Source: Leclercia adecarboxylata
GTDB taxonomy: Bacteria > Pseudomonadota > Gammaproteobacteria > Enterobacterales > Enterobacteriaceae
Direction: 5' to 3'
NCBI RefSeq assembly: GCF_023639785.1
Contig: NZ_CP098325.1
Span: forward strand, 434,001-498,000
DNA: 64,000 bases
A program made the position numbers and the translations under genes. The notes under the pieces were generated by a model, which was not told where the DNA came from, ran no database searches, and saw only the letters and a list, made by a program, of their open reading frames with translations. Below, in pieces: positions 38,957 to 49,558 of this stretch (within the stretch, counting starts at the first letter, position 1; each line of letters begins with the position of its first letter).

Positions 38957-39421
38957 TCAACGCAAATGATGCACCACCTGGTTACTGCTGCCGCGCCAGA
39001 TCAGCATCGGATCTTTCAGATCCTGCACAAACTTGCCGTCGATCAGCACGTTGATCAGATCCACCACCTGCATCTGGTCATCGTTCAGCTCGTCCAGCTT
39101 ATAGCCCGTCCATACCCAGATATCTTTTCCGGCGCACTCGCGGCGGATACGTTTTACCAGCTTGAGAATATCCGGCACGTTTTGCGGATGCAGCGGATCG
39201 CCGCCGGATAAGGAAATTCCCTGACGTTTAATGCGCGTGTCGTTGAGATCGTCAACGATCCGCTGCTCCATCTCTGCGGTAAACGGCATCCCGGAGTTCA
39301 GCCGCCAGGTGCTTTTGTTGTAGCAGCCCGGGCATTCGTGGATGCATCCGGACACAAACAGCGTGCAGCGGGTGCCGGGGCCGTTGACGATGTCGACGGG
39401 ATAGTACTGGTGATAGTTCAT
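38957..39421 (-). CDS. nrdG: Anaerobic ribonucleotide reductase activating protein NrdG
   Basis: A 154-residue radical-SAM enzyme. The CX3CX2C iron–sulfur motif is visible (GCIHECPGCYNKS), followed by SLSGGDPLHP, the SAM-binding GGD motif. It generates the glycyl radical on NrdD under anaerobic conditions. It lies downstream of nrdD, separated by a REP pair. Confidence 0.97.
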   Translation of the reverse strand: MNYHQYYPVDIVNGPGTRCTLFVSGCIHECPGCYNKSTWRLNSGMPFTAEMEQRIVDDLNDTRIKRQGISLSGGDPLHPQNVPDILKLVKRIRRECAGKDIWVWTGYKLDELNDDQMQVVDLINVLIDGKFVQDLKDPMLIWRGSSNQVVHHLR

Positions 39422-39434
39422 CGCGAATAACCAC

Positions 39435-39510
39435 GCCGGGTGGCGCTACGCTTACCCGGCCTACAAAAGAGTGCGGTCCGTAGGCCCGGTAAGCGTAGCG
39501 CCACCGGGCA
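39435..39510. repeat. REP pair between nrdD and nrdG
   Basis: Two opposed REP palindromes (CCGGGTGGCGCTACGC and GGTAAGCGTAGCGCCACCGG) fill the gap inside the nrdDG operon. Confidence 0.85.
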
Positions 39511-39527
39511 TCAATGTGGCAGAGATG

Positions 39528-41666
<2,139 letters not shown>

Positions 41667-41824
41667 GATCACTCCATTTTAAGAACAGGTTATCCACAGA
41701 GGCAGGGAAAAGGGGCGGGGCCGTAACTGCCGACGCGCGCGCGATTTCTCCTGATTTCGACCCTTTTTATCCACAAATTTATGTTGTGTGGTTTCCGTAG
41801 GCTTGTGGCAATAATAGACCATGG

Positions 41825-41871
41825 ATACAACATCTTGGGTCGGCGAGCATTCTAAGTTCTATATGTAGTGA
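41825..41871 (-). promoter_or_regulatory. Tandem NrdR boxes upstream of nrdD
   Basis: ATACAACATCTTGGGT (41825–41840) and GTTCTATATGTAGTGA (41856–41871) match the NrdR consensus ACACWATATATWGTGT at about 12 and 11 of 16 positions. They are offset by exactly 31 bases, three helical turns, the spacing expected for NrdR pairs. NrdR–dATP would repress nrdDG. Confidence 0.75.
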
Positions 41872-41881
41872 TTTGCATCAA
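41868..41881 (-). promoter_or_regulatory. FNR box upstream of nrdD
   Basis: GTGATTTGCATCAA differs from the FNR consensus TTGATNNNNATCAA by one base. It overlaps the distal NrdR box by four bases, so anaerobic activation and NrdR repression may interact directly. Confidence 0.75.
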
Positions 41882-41991
41882 ACTTGTTTGCGATTTATTT
41901 GATTCAGGACAAGGTAAAAAACGAAGTGTACAGATGGCGGGCGATCCGGGGTTTGTAAATTCTTCAGGGGTTAATCTGGTTGATTTTCCAC

Positions 41992-42031
41992 CAAAAAAAG
42001 CGTGCGCCGGGCAGCCCTGCGGTGCCCGGCG
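41992..42031 (-). terminator. Intrinsic terminator of treBC
   Basis: The stem CGCCGGGCA / TGCCCGGCG, seven bases beyond the treC stop, is followed on the minus strand by CACGC and seven T residues. Confidence 0.85.
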
Positions 42032-42038
42032 GATAACA

Positions 42039-43694
42039 TCAGCTCTGCAGCCACCATACCGCTTCAAAGGGGCGCAGGGTCATGGCGCCAGGCTGCGGTG
42101 ACACCTCGGCATAGTTGCTCATCACCACCTGCCAGTTGCCGTCCACCGACTGCGGCTGCCACGGCTGGCACTCGCGGCTCAGGTTCGCCGCCACCATCAG
42201 CGTCTGGCCCTGCCACTGGCGGCGATAGCACCACAGCGACGGGTGATCCGGGAGCAGATCCTGATAATCTCCCCATGTCAGTACCGGCAGGGTTTTCCGC
42301 AGCTGAATAAGCGCCTGGTAGGTGTAAAACACCGAGCCGGGATCGGCCAGCGCCGCCTCGACGTTGATCCCCTCTGCGTTATCGGCCAGCGCAATCCACG
42401 GCTCGCCGGTGGTGAACCCGGCATTCGCAGAGGCATCCCACTGCATCGGCGTGCGGCTGTTATCGCGGGATTTACTCGCGAGGATGGCCAGCAGTTCGTC
42501 GGCATCCCGTCCCCGGGTACGCTGTTCGGCGAACATATTGTGGCTCTCCACGTCGCGGTAATCGGTGATGCGGCTGAAGTGCGGGTTGGTCATGCCAATC
42601 TCTTCACCCTGATAGATGTAGGGCGTGCCCTGCATGCCGTGCAGCACCATCCCCAGCATCTTCGCCGCCGGGACGCGGTACTCGCCCTCATCGCCAAAGC
42701 GTGAGACGATGCGCGGCTGATCGTGGTTACACCAGAACAGCGCGTTCCACGCCCGGTTGTGCATGCCCTGCTGCCAGTGGCTGAACAGCGCTTTTAGCGC
42801 CACATAGTCCGGTTTCGCCAGGGTCCACTTCTCGCCGTTGGGATAATCCACCTTCAGGTGGTGGAAGTTAAAGGTCATCGACAGCTCGCGCCCGTCGAGC
42901 GCCGCGTACTGCTGGCAGTGGGCAAGGCTTGTAGAGGACATCTCGCCCACCGTCATCAGGTTGCGCGGGGTAAAGACATCCCGGCTCATCTCCTGCAGAT
43001 AGTCATGGATGCGTGGCCCGTCGGTATAGAAGCGACGACCGTCGCCGATCTCATCCTCCGGGAAATCCTGATCTTTCGACACCAGGTTGATGACGTCGAG
43101 ACGCAGGCCGTCCACGCCGCGATCGGCCCAGAATTCGCACACCTTTTTCAGCTCGGCGCGCACCTGCGGGTTCTCCCAGTTCAGGTCCGCCTGTTCCGGG
43201 GCAAAAAGGTGCAGATAGTACTGCTCGCTCTCGGCATGCCAGCGCCAGGCGTTGCCGCCAAACTTGGAGCGCCAGTTGTTGGGCGCCTGCTCCGGGGTGC
43301 CGTCGCGCCAGATATAGAACTCCCGGTACGGGCTGGCTTTATTGAGCGACTCGCGGAACCACGCGTGCTGGGTGGAGGTATGGTTAAACACCATATCCAG
43401 CACGATGCGGATCCCGTGTTGATGGGCTTCGGCCACCAGCGCGTCGAAGTCGTCCAGCGTGCCGTAGGCGGGATCGATGCTGACGTAGTTCGCCACGTCG
43501 TAGCCGTTATCCACCTGCGGAGAAATATAGAACGGCGTCAGCCAGAGGGCGTCAACGCCAAGGGTTTTGAGGTAGTCGAGACGCGACGTCACGCCGCGCA
43601 GATCCCCGGTGCCACGCCCGGTAGTGTCCTGGAAGCTCTTCGGGTAGATCTGGTAGATGACGCCGTTTTGCCACCAGTGAGGAAGGGTATTCAT
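42039..43694 (-). CDS. treC: Trehalose-6-phosphate hydrolase TreC (GH13)
   Basis: A 551-residue alpha-amylase-superfamily hydrolase, as long as E. coli TreC. GH13 motifs: DMVFNHTS, GLRLDVINLV (nucleophile Asp), VGEMSS (acid/base Glu) and WCNHDQPR. It splits cytosolic trehalose 6-phosphate to glucose and glucose 6-phosphate. The second ATG of an ATGATG pair (43694) has the better spacing to AGGA. It is co-transcribed behind treB. Confidence 0.96.
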   Translation of the reverse strand: MNTLPHWWQNGVIYQIYPKSFQDTTGRGTGDLRGVTSRLDYLKTLGVDALWLTPFYISPQVDNGYDVANYVSIDPAYGTLDDFDALVAEAHQHGIRIVLDMVFNHTSTQHAWFRESLNKASPYREFYIWRDGTPEQAPNNWRSKFGGNAWRWHAESEQYYLHLFAPEQADLNWENPQVRAELKKVCEFWADRGVDGLRLDVINLVSKDQDFPEDEIGDGRRFYTDGPRIHDYLQEMSRDVFTPRNLMTVGEMSSTSLAHCQQYAALDGRELSMTFNFHHLKVDYPNGEKWTLAKPDYVALKALFSHWQQGMHNRAWNALFWCNHDQPRIVSRFGDEGEYRVPAAKMLGMVLHGMQGTPYIYQGEEIGMTNPHFSRITDYRDVESHNMFAEQRTRGRDADELLAILASKSRDNSRTPMQWDASANAGFTTGEPWIALADNAEGINVEAALADPGSVFYTYQALIQLRKTLPVLTWGDYQDLLPDHPSLWCYRRQWQGQTLMVAANLSRECQPWQPQSVDGNWQVVMSNYAEVSPQPGAMTLRPFEAVWWLQS

Positions 43695-43743
43695 CATGCG
43701 TTCCTGCAAATGCGAAGGGGGCGCAACTGCGCCCCGAAGAAGA

Positions 43744-45165
43744 TTAAACGGCCTGCAACGCGCCCTGACGGTGCTTGCGTTGATAGACAACGGTGGTCAG
43801 CGCCATCGGGACGATGATCGCCACGGCCATGGCCAGAGAGAACACCTGCCAGTACGTCGGCTGAATGGAGAGGATGCCCGGCAGGCCGCCGACGCCAATG
43901 CCGTTGGCCATCACGCCGTTCAGGCCGCACAGCAGGCCCGCCAGCCCGGAGCCGATCATCGCGCACAGCATCGGGAAGCGGTATTTCAGGTTGATGCCGT
44001 ACATCGCCGGTTCGGTGACGCCAAGGTAGGCGGAGATGGCCGCCGGCACCGAGATTTCACGCTCGTTATGCTTGCGGCTGACCAGAATAATGCCGGTGAC
44101 CGCCGAGGCCTGGGCAATGTTCGACAGCGCAATCAGCGGCCATACCGGCGTGCCGCCGAGGCTCTGAATCATCTGCATATCAATGGCCAGGGTGGTCTGA
44201 TGCACGCCGGTGATCACCAGCGGGGCATAGAGGAAGCCAAACAGCGCGGCGCCAATCGGGGCGAAGCTGCCGGTCATCAGGTGACGCACCGCATACGCCA
44301 CGCCGTCGCCAATCAGGCGGCCAAACGGACCGATAAAGGCGTGGGCGAGGAACACGGCGAGGATCAGGGAGCACACCGGCACCACCACCAGATAGAGGTA
44401 GTCCGGCACCATGCGCTTGAGGCGGGTTTCAATCATCCCCAGCGCCAGGCCAGCCAGCAGGGCCGGGATCACCTGCGCCTGATAGCCCACTTTGGCGATA
44501 GTAAACAGACCAAAGTTCCACACCTCGGGCACCTGCTGTCCAAGTAAGTAAGCGTTCATTAACTGCGGAGAGACCAGCGTCACGCCCAGCACGATGCCCA
44601 GAATCGGCGTACCGCCCATTTTGCGCACCGCCGACCAGCAGATCCCCACCGGCAGATAGAAGAAGATGGCCTCGCCAATCAGCCACAGGAAATCATAGAT
44701 GCTCTGCAGCGCCGGATACATCTGAGCCAGGGTTTTGCCGCCGCTCATCGGCACATCACCAATCACGTTACGGAAGCCGAGAATAAGCCCCCCGCTGATC
44801 AGCGCCGGCAGCAGCGGGAAGAAGATCTCCGCGAAATGTGAAATGAGCTGTTCATGCCACTTCATATTCTGGCGCGCCGCTTTTTTCGCCTGCTCTTTAT
44901 CAGCAGATGAGTGGCCGGTGGTCGCCAGCAGTGCCTTGTAGTAGTCGCCCACTTCGGTGCCGATCACCACCTGGAACTGTCCGGCGTTGGTGAAGCAGCC
45001 TTTCACCATCGACAGATCTTCGATGGCTTTCGGGTCGGCTTTGGCCGGGTCGTTTAACACAAACCGCAGGCGGGTGATGCAGTGGCTGACCGTGGCGATA
45101 TTGTCACGTCCGCCAACCAGCACGATCAGCTGGTCGATATCCGTTTGTTTTACTTTGCTCATCAT
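43744..45165 (-). CDS. treB: PTS trehalose-specific EIIBC component TreB
   Basis: A 473-residue permease, identical in length to E. coli TreB. An N-terminal EIIB domain has the phosphocysteine in ATVSHCITRLRF; the C-terminal EIIC membrane domain (about 105–465) carries LITGVHQTTLAIDMQ-type and GVTEPAMYGINLKYRFP motifs. It imports trehalose as trehalose 6-phosphate, with phosphate from EIIA-Glc. Confidence 0.97.
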   Translation of the reverse strand: MMSKVKQTDIDQLIVLVGGRDNIATVSHCITRLRFVLNDPAKADPKAIEDLSMVKGCFTNAGQFQVVIGTEVGDYYKALLATTGHSSADKEQAKKAARQNMKWHEQLISHFAEIFFPLLPALISGGLILGFRNVIGDVPMSGGKTLAQMYPALQSIYDFLWLIGEAIFFYLPVGICWSAVRKMGGTPILGIVLGVTLVSPQLMNAYLLGQQVPEVWNFGLFTIAKVGYQAQVIPALLAGLALGMIETRLKRMVPDYLYLVVVPVCSLILAVFLAHAFIGPFGRLIGDGVAYAVRHLMTGSFAPIGAALFGFLYAPLVITGVHQTTLAIDMQMIQSLGGTPVWPLIALSNIAQASAVTGIILVSRKHNEREISVPAAISAYLGVTEPAMYGINLKYRFPMLCAMIGSGLAGLLCGLNGVMANGIGVGGLPGILSIQPTYWQVFSLAMAVAIIVPMALTTVVYQRKHRQGALQAV

Positions 45166-45241
45166 GAAACCTCATGACACTCGTTCAGGGGGAGGAAGAT
45201 AACTGACGGCAAGCCTACTCTTTCGCATTCATTACGAAAAT

Positions 45242-45253
45242 GGGAACGTTCCC
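45242..45253. promoter_or_regulatory. TreR operator upstream of treBC
   Basis: The perfect palindrome GGGAACGTTCCC lies 77 bases upstream of the treB start, in the treR–treB gap. It matches the LacI-family central CG form and the known TreR operator style. Confidence 0.8.
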
Positions 45254-45292
45254 GAAACCGGGCGAGGATCACAATAAAGCGTTTTTTAACGC

Positions 45293-46240
45293 TCAGGAAA
45301 GGGTGGCGGGAATGACGATCTGGCGCGGTTTGCTGCGGCCGTTAATCTGCTCAATCAACTGCATCGCGGCCTGGCGGCCGGAGTTGGCGTAGCCCGGATC
45401 CACGGTGATGATCTCCGGGTGGAGGAACTTCATCAGCGGCGTGTTGCCCACGCTTGCCAGCTGCAGGCTATCAATACGCTGTTCTTGTAAGTACTTACTT
45501 GCGCCCAGAGCCAGGGTATCCGTGGCGCAGAGCAGCGCGGTAGTCTGTGGCATCAGCACGTCGGCCACTTTTTCATAGCCCTGCTTCATGCCCAGGCCGG
45601 GCAAGGCGGCCACGGCGGGCAGCCCGTGCTGCTTGCAAAAGGCGAGGTAGGCGTCATGTCGGCGCTGGCCGGTGGTGACGTCGCTGTGGGGCACCCCGAG
45701 ATAGCTGATATTACGATGGCCGCTCTCATACAGGCGCTGCATCAGTATGTGGATCGCCCCTTCATCGTCATAGCATACCGAGGCAAACCCGCGGGCATCG
45801 CGCGCCATCAACACCAGCGACGACTGCCACGAGGTAAGCATCTCCTCAGTGATGCCGGTAAAGCCAAACAGCACCACGCCGTCGATATTGCGACGCTTGA
45901 GCATGCCGAGATGCTCTTCCACCATCTGCGGCGAAAACTGGCTCTCCATCATGATGGGATCGTAGCCCTGCTCGTAGAAGGCGGGAAGCATGGTCTGAAC
46001 GGCCAGGTTCTCTGACAGCGAATCCAGACGGGTAAGGATGATCGCCACCACTTTGTCGCTCTGCCCACGCATGGCGCGCGCCGAGCGTGAAGGAGAGAAG
46101 CCGTGCTGATTCATTACCGCCTCGACGCGCTCGCGCGTGCGCTGGCTGACACCACTTTCGTTATTCAGCACCCGCGAGACGGTGGATTTACCCACGCCGC
46201 TCAGACGGGCAATGTCTTTAATGGTGAGGCGGTTCTGCAT
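45293..46240 (-). CDS. treR: Trehalose operon repressor TreR (LacI family)
   Basis: A 315-residue regulator with the LacI HTH (LTIKDIARLSGVGKSTVSRVL) shown as IKDIARLSGVGKSTVSRVLN and a periplasmic-binding-protein-like effector domain. Trehalose 6-phosphate is the inducer in E. coli. It is read in the same direction as treBC but separated by the operator region. Confidence 0.96.
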   Translation of the reverse strand: MQNRLTIKDIARLSGVGKSTVSRVLNNESGVSQRTRERVEAVMNQHGFSPSRSARAMRGQSDKVVAIILTRLDSLSENLAVQTMLPAFYEQGYDPIMMESQFSPQMVEEHLGMLKRRNIDGVVLFGFTGITEEMLTSWQSSLVLMARDARGFASVCYDDEGAIHILMQRLYESGHRNISYLGVPHSDVTTGQRRHDAYLAFCKQHGLPAVAALPGLGMKQGYEKVADVLMPQTTALLCATDTLALGASKYLQEQRIDSLQLASVGNTPLMKFLHPEIITVDPGYANSGRQAAMQLIEQINGRSKPRQIVIPATLS

Positions 46241-46318
46241 GCTTTATATCCTGTTATGCATCAATGAAATAATCAGTAAGCCTAAATCGGGTATCGCGTT
46301 GTGCAATGGGCAATGTCT

Positions 46319-46335
46319 GGTTTACGTTTGGTTTA
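46319..46335 (+). promoter_or_regulatory. PhoP box of mgtA
   Basis: Direct repeats GGTTTA-N5-GGTTTA match the PhoP consensus exactly. An 11–13-base gap leads to a -10 TATCAT (about 46348–46353), the usual geometry for PhoP-activated promoters. The -10 lies inside the palindrome GGGCGGTAT-c-ATACCGCCC. Confidence 0.88.
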
Positions 46336-46359
46336 ATGCCCGGGCGGTATCATACCGCC

Positions 46360-46631
46360 CGAATTGTCACGAACGGTATGGCTAAAACACGATACTGCGC
46401 GCCGACTTCCCTTTTTTTACTTACCGGAGGCTGTATGGATCCCGATCCCACCCCTCTCCCGACAGGGAGAACCCCTTCACGCCGGTAAGCCTGTACTCAC
46501 TGTCTTACCGGATGCGTAAGGCAGTGACGTTTCATACGTCCCTGCATAACTGATATCGCCGCTCAGGCGTGGCTTTGTCACGTCTGATGGTAAAAACTGC
46601 GCCCGTTTTCTGCGGGTGCGGGGGACTTGTT
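46360..46631 (+). promoter_or_regulatory. mgtA 5' leader with Mg2+-sensing control
   Basis: About 270 bases of untranslated leader from the inferred start to the mgtA ATG, holding mgtL and then inverted-repeat-rich sequence. In E. coli and Salmonella this leader controls elongation into mgtA according to Mg2+ and mgtL translation. The alternative stems cannot be established by eye here. Confidence 0.7.
46435..46488 (+). CDS. mgtL: MgtL leader peptide
   Basis: A 17-residue ORF, MDPDPTPLPTGRTPSRR, preceded by CGGAGGCTGT. Its N-terminus matches E. coli MgtL (MEPDPTPLP), with the same Asp/Pro-rich opening. Slow or aborted translation of this acidic/proline stretch at low Mg2+ lets transcription proceed into mgtA. 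Confidence 0.88.
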   Translation: MDPDPTPLPTGRTPSRR

Positions 46632-49334
46632 ATGTTCAAAAATTTCACCCAACTGCTGTTTACCCGGCTGAGCCGTCACCTGCCGCGTCGTCTGGTGCAG
46701 CGAGCGCCCATGGCAACCGGTAAAACCGACACCGCGGTTCCCGGCGCCCTTGCCGCCCACTGCCTGCGGGTAGCCGCGATGGACGAGCCTGCCCTGTGGC
46801 GGACGTTCGGCAGCCACCCGGAAGGGCTGACCGCCGCCGAGGTTCAGGCGACCCGCGCCCTTCACGGCGACAACACCATCCCGGCGCAACAACCGGCCCG
46901 CTGGTGGGTTCATCTGTGGAGCTGCTACCGCAATCCTTTTAACCTGCTGCTGACGGTGCTGGGGGTTATCTCCTATGCCACCGAAGATCTGTTTGCCGCC
47001 GGGGTGATCGCCCTCATGGTGGGCATCTCCACGCTGCTGAACTTCATTCAGGAGGCCCGCTCAACCCGCGCGGCGGATGCCCTCAAGGCGATGGTCAGCA
47101 ACACCGCCACCGTTCTGCGCACCCTTAACGACAAAGGCGAAAGCGGCTGGCAGGAGGTGCCCATTGACCAGCTGGTGCCGGGGGATCTGGTTAAGCTGGC
47201 GGCCGGGGACATGATCCCGGCGGACCTGCGCATTCTCCAGGCCCGGGACCTGTTCGTGGCGCAGGCCTCGCTGACCGGGGAATCCCTGCCGGTGGAGAAA
47301 GTCGCCCACAGCCGCGATCCGCAGCAGGACAATCCGCTGGAGTGCGACACCCTGTGCTTTATGGGCACCACGGTGGTCAGCGGCACCGCGCAGGGGATGG
47401 TTATCGCCACCGGGGGTAACACCTGGTTTGGACAGCTGGCCGGGCGCGTCAGCGAGCAGGAGAGCGAACCCAACGCCTTCCAGCAGGGAATTGGCCGCGT
47501 CAGCATGCTGCTGATCCGCTTTATGCTGGCGATGACCCCCGTCGTGCTGCTGATTAACGGCTACACCAAAGGCGACTGGTGGGAGGCGGCGCTGTTTGCC
47601 CTCTCGGTGGCGGTGGGACTCACCCCGGAAATGCTGCCGATGATTGTCACCTCGACGCTGGCGCGCGGGGCGGTAAAACTCTCGAAGCAAAAAGTAATCG
47701 TTAAGCACCTCGACGCCATCCAGAACTTTGGCGCGATGGACATCCTCTGCACCGATAAAACCGGCACCCTGACCCAGGACAAGATCGTGCTGGAGCACCA
47801 CACCGACGTCTCGGGCAAGGTCTGCGAGCGGGTGCTGGAAACCGCGTGGCTGAACAGCCACTACCAGACCGGGCTGAAGAACCTGCTCGACGTTGCGGTA
47901 CTGGAAGGGGTGGATGAGGCCGCCGCGCGCACGCTGTCAACCCGCTGGCAGAAAGTGGATGAGATCCCCTTTGATTTTGAGCGCCGCCGCATGTCGGTGG
48001 TGGTGAGCGAAGAGCAGGGCGTGCACCTGCTCATCTGCAAAGGGGCATTGCAGGAGGTCCTGAATGTGTCGACCCAGGTGCGGCATAACGGCGAGATTGT
48101 TCCGCTGGACGAGAGCATGCTGCGGCGCATCCGGCGCGTCACCGACAACCTAAACCGTCAGGGGCTGCGCGTGGTCGCGGTTGCCAGCAAGTTTCTGCCG
48201 GAACGCGCCGGGGATTATCAGCGCATCGATGAATCCGATCTGATCCTCGAGGGTTACATCGCCTTCCTCGATCCACCGAAAGAGACCACTGCCCCAGCGT
48301 TGAAAGCGCTGAAAGAGAGCGGCATTACGGTGAAAATCCTGACCGGCGACAGCGAGCTGGTGGCGGCGAAAGTGTGCCGTGAAGTGGGCCTGGACGCGGG
48401 CGAGGTGGTGACGGGCAGCGAGATTGAAGCGCTGACTGACGACGCGCTGGCAAACCTTGCGAAGCGCACCACGCTGTTCGCGCGCCTGACTCCGATGCAC
48501 AAAGAGCGCATCGTCACCCTGCTGAAACGCGAAGGGCACGTGGTGGGCTTTATGGGGGATGGCATCAACGATGCGCCCGCCCTGCGTGCCGCGGATATCG
48601 GTATTTCAGTGGACGGGGCGGTGGATATCGCCCGGGAAGCGGCGGATATCATTCTGCTGGAGAAGAGCCTGATGGTGCTGGAGGAGGGGGTGATCGAAGG
48701 CCGCCGCACCTTCGCCAACATGCTCAAGTACATCAAAATGACCGCCAGCTCCAACTTCGGTAACGTTTTCAGCGTGCTGGTGGCGAGCGCGTTTCTGCCG
48801 TTCCTGCCGATGCTGCCGCTGCATCTGCTGATCCAGAACCTGATGTACGATCTCTCTCAGGTGGCGATCCCGTTTGATAACGTCGACGAGGATCAAATCC
48901 AGAAGCCGCAGCGCTGGGATCCGGCAGAACTGGGTCGTTTCATGCTTTTTTTCGGCCCGATCAGCTCCATCTTCGACATTCTGACCTTCTGCCTGATGTG
49001 GTTCGTGTTCCACGCCAACACCCCGGAACAGCAGACCCTGTTCCAGTCCGGCTGGTTCGTGGTCGGGCTGCTGTCGCAAACGTTGATTGTGCATATGATC
49101 CGTACCCGGCGCATTCCGTTCCTCCAGAGCCGCGCCGCATGGCCGCTGATCCTGATGACCGGCCTGGTGATAGTGCTCGGTATCGCGCTGCCGTTCTCGC
49201 CGCTGGCAGGCTACCTGCAGCTGCAGGCCCTGCCGCTCAGCTACTTCCCGTGGCTGGTGGCGATCCTCGCCGGGTATATGGTGCTGACGCAGCTGGTGAA
49301 AGGGTTCTATAGCCGTCGATATGGGTGGCAGTGA
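46632..49334 (+). CDS. mgtA: Magnesium-transporting P-type ATPase MgtA
   Basis: A 900-residue P3B-type ATPase importing Mg2+. Visible are the actuator motif SLTGESLPVEK, phosphorylation site CTDKTGTLTQDK, nucleotide-binding region, hinge GDGINDAPALRAADIGISV, and ten predicted membrane helices. The start at MFKNFTQLL (46632) is preferred over an ORF start at 46569 by homology with E. coli MgtA. Confidence 0.97.
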   Translation: MFKNFTQLLFTRLSRHLPRRLVQRAPMATGKTDTAVPGALAAHCLRVAAMDEPALWRTFGSHPEGLTAAEVQATRALHGDNTIPAQQPARWWVHLWSCYRNPFNLLLTVLGVISYATEDLFAAGVIALMVGISTLLNFIQEARSTRAADALKAMVSNTATVLRTLNDKGESGWQEVPIDQLVPGDLVKLAAGDMIPADLRILQARDLFVAQASLTGESLPVEKVAHSRDPQQDNPLECDTLCFMGTTVVSGTAQGMVIATGGNTWFGQLAGRVSEQESEPNAFQQGIGRVSMLLIRFMLAMTPVVLLINGYTKGDWWEAALFALSVAVGLTPEMLPMIVTSTLARGAVKLSKQKVIVKHLDAIQNFGAMDILCTDKTGTLTQDKIVLEHHTDVSGKVCERVLETAWLNSHYQTGLKNLLDVAVLEGVDEAAARTLSTRWQKVDEIPFDFERRRMSVVVSEEQGVHLLICKGALQEVLNVSTQVRHNGEIVPLDESMLRRIRRVTDNLNRQGLRVVAVASKFLPERAGDYQRIDESDLILEGYIAFLDPPKETTAPALKALKESGITVKILTGDSELVAAKVCREVGLDAGEVVTGSEIEALTDDALANLAKRTTLFARLTPMHKERIVTLLKREGHVVGFMGDGINDAPALRAADIGISVDGAVDIAREAADIILLEKSLMVLEEGVIEGRRTFANMLKYIKMTASSNFGNVFSVLVASAFLPFLPMLPLHLLIQNLMYDLSQVAIPFDNVDEDQIQKPQRWDPAELGRFMLFFGPISSIFDILTFCLMWFVFHANTPEQQTLFQSGWFVVGLLSQTLIVHMIRTRRIPFLQSRAAWPLILMTGLVIVLGIALPFSPLAGYLQLQALPLSYFPWLVAILAGYMVLTQLVKGFYSRRYGWQ

Positions 49335-49342
49335 AAATTCTG

Positions 49343-49437
49343 CCCCTCACCCTAACCCTCTCCCCACAGGGGAGAGGGGACTGCAAGGAGCCGTTTTTTC
49401 TCCCTCGCCCCTTTGGGGAGAGGGCCGGGGTGAGGGG
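49343..49437. repeat. 95-base double-hairpin repeat (copy 1)
   Basis: Two imperfect hairpins built from CCCCTCACCCTAACCCTC-type arms, bounded by CCCCTCACCC and GGGTGAGGGG. It lies between mgtA and the hexosaminidase. A second copy of exactly the same length lies at 56395–56489; the inner ~20 bases differ. Confidence 0.85.
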
Positions 49438-49558
49438 CTCCGTTTTCTCCCAAATTCAACAACCTGTGATCTCCATCATCCGCCGCGCTTGACGACAAAT
49501 TGAACGCATGTTAACAGAATGTTTTGCCTTTTTTCGGCCCGTCAAATAAGGAACATTC

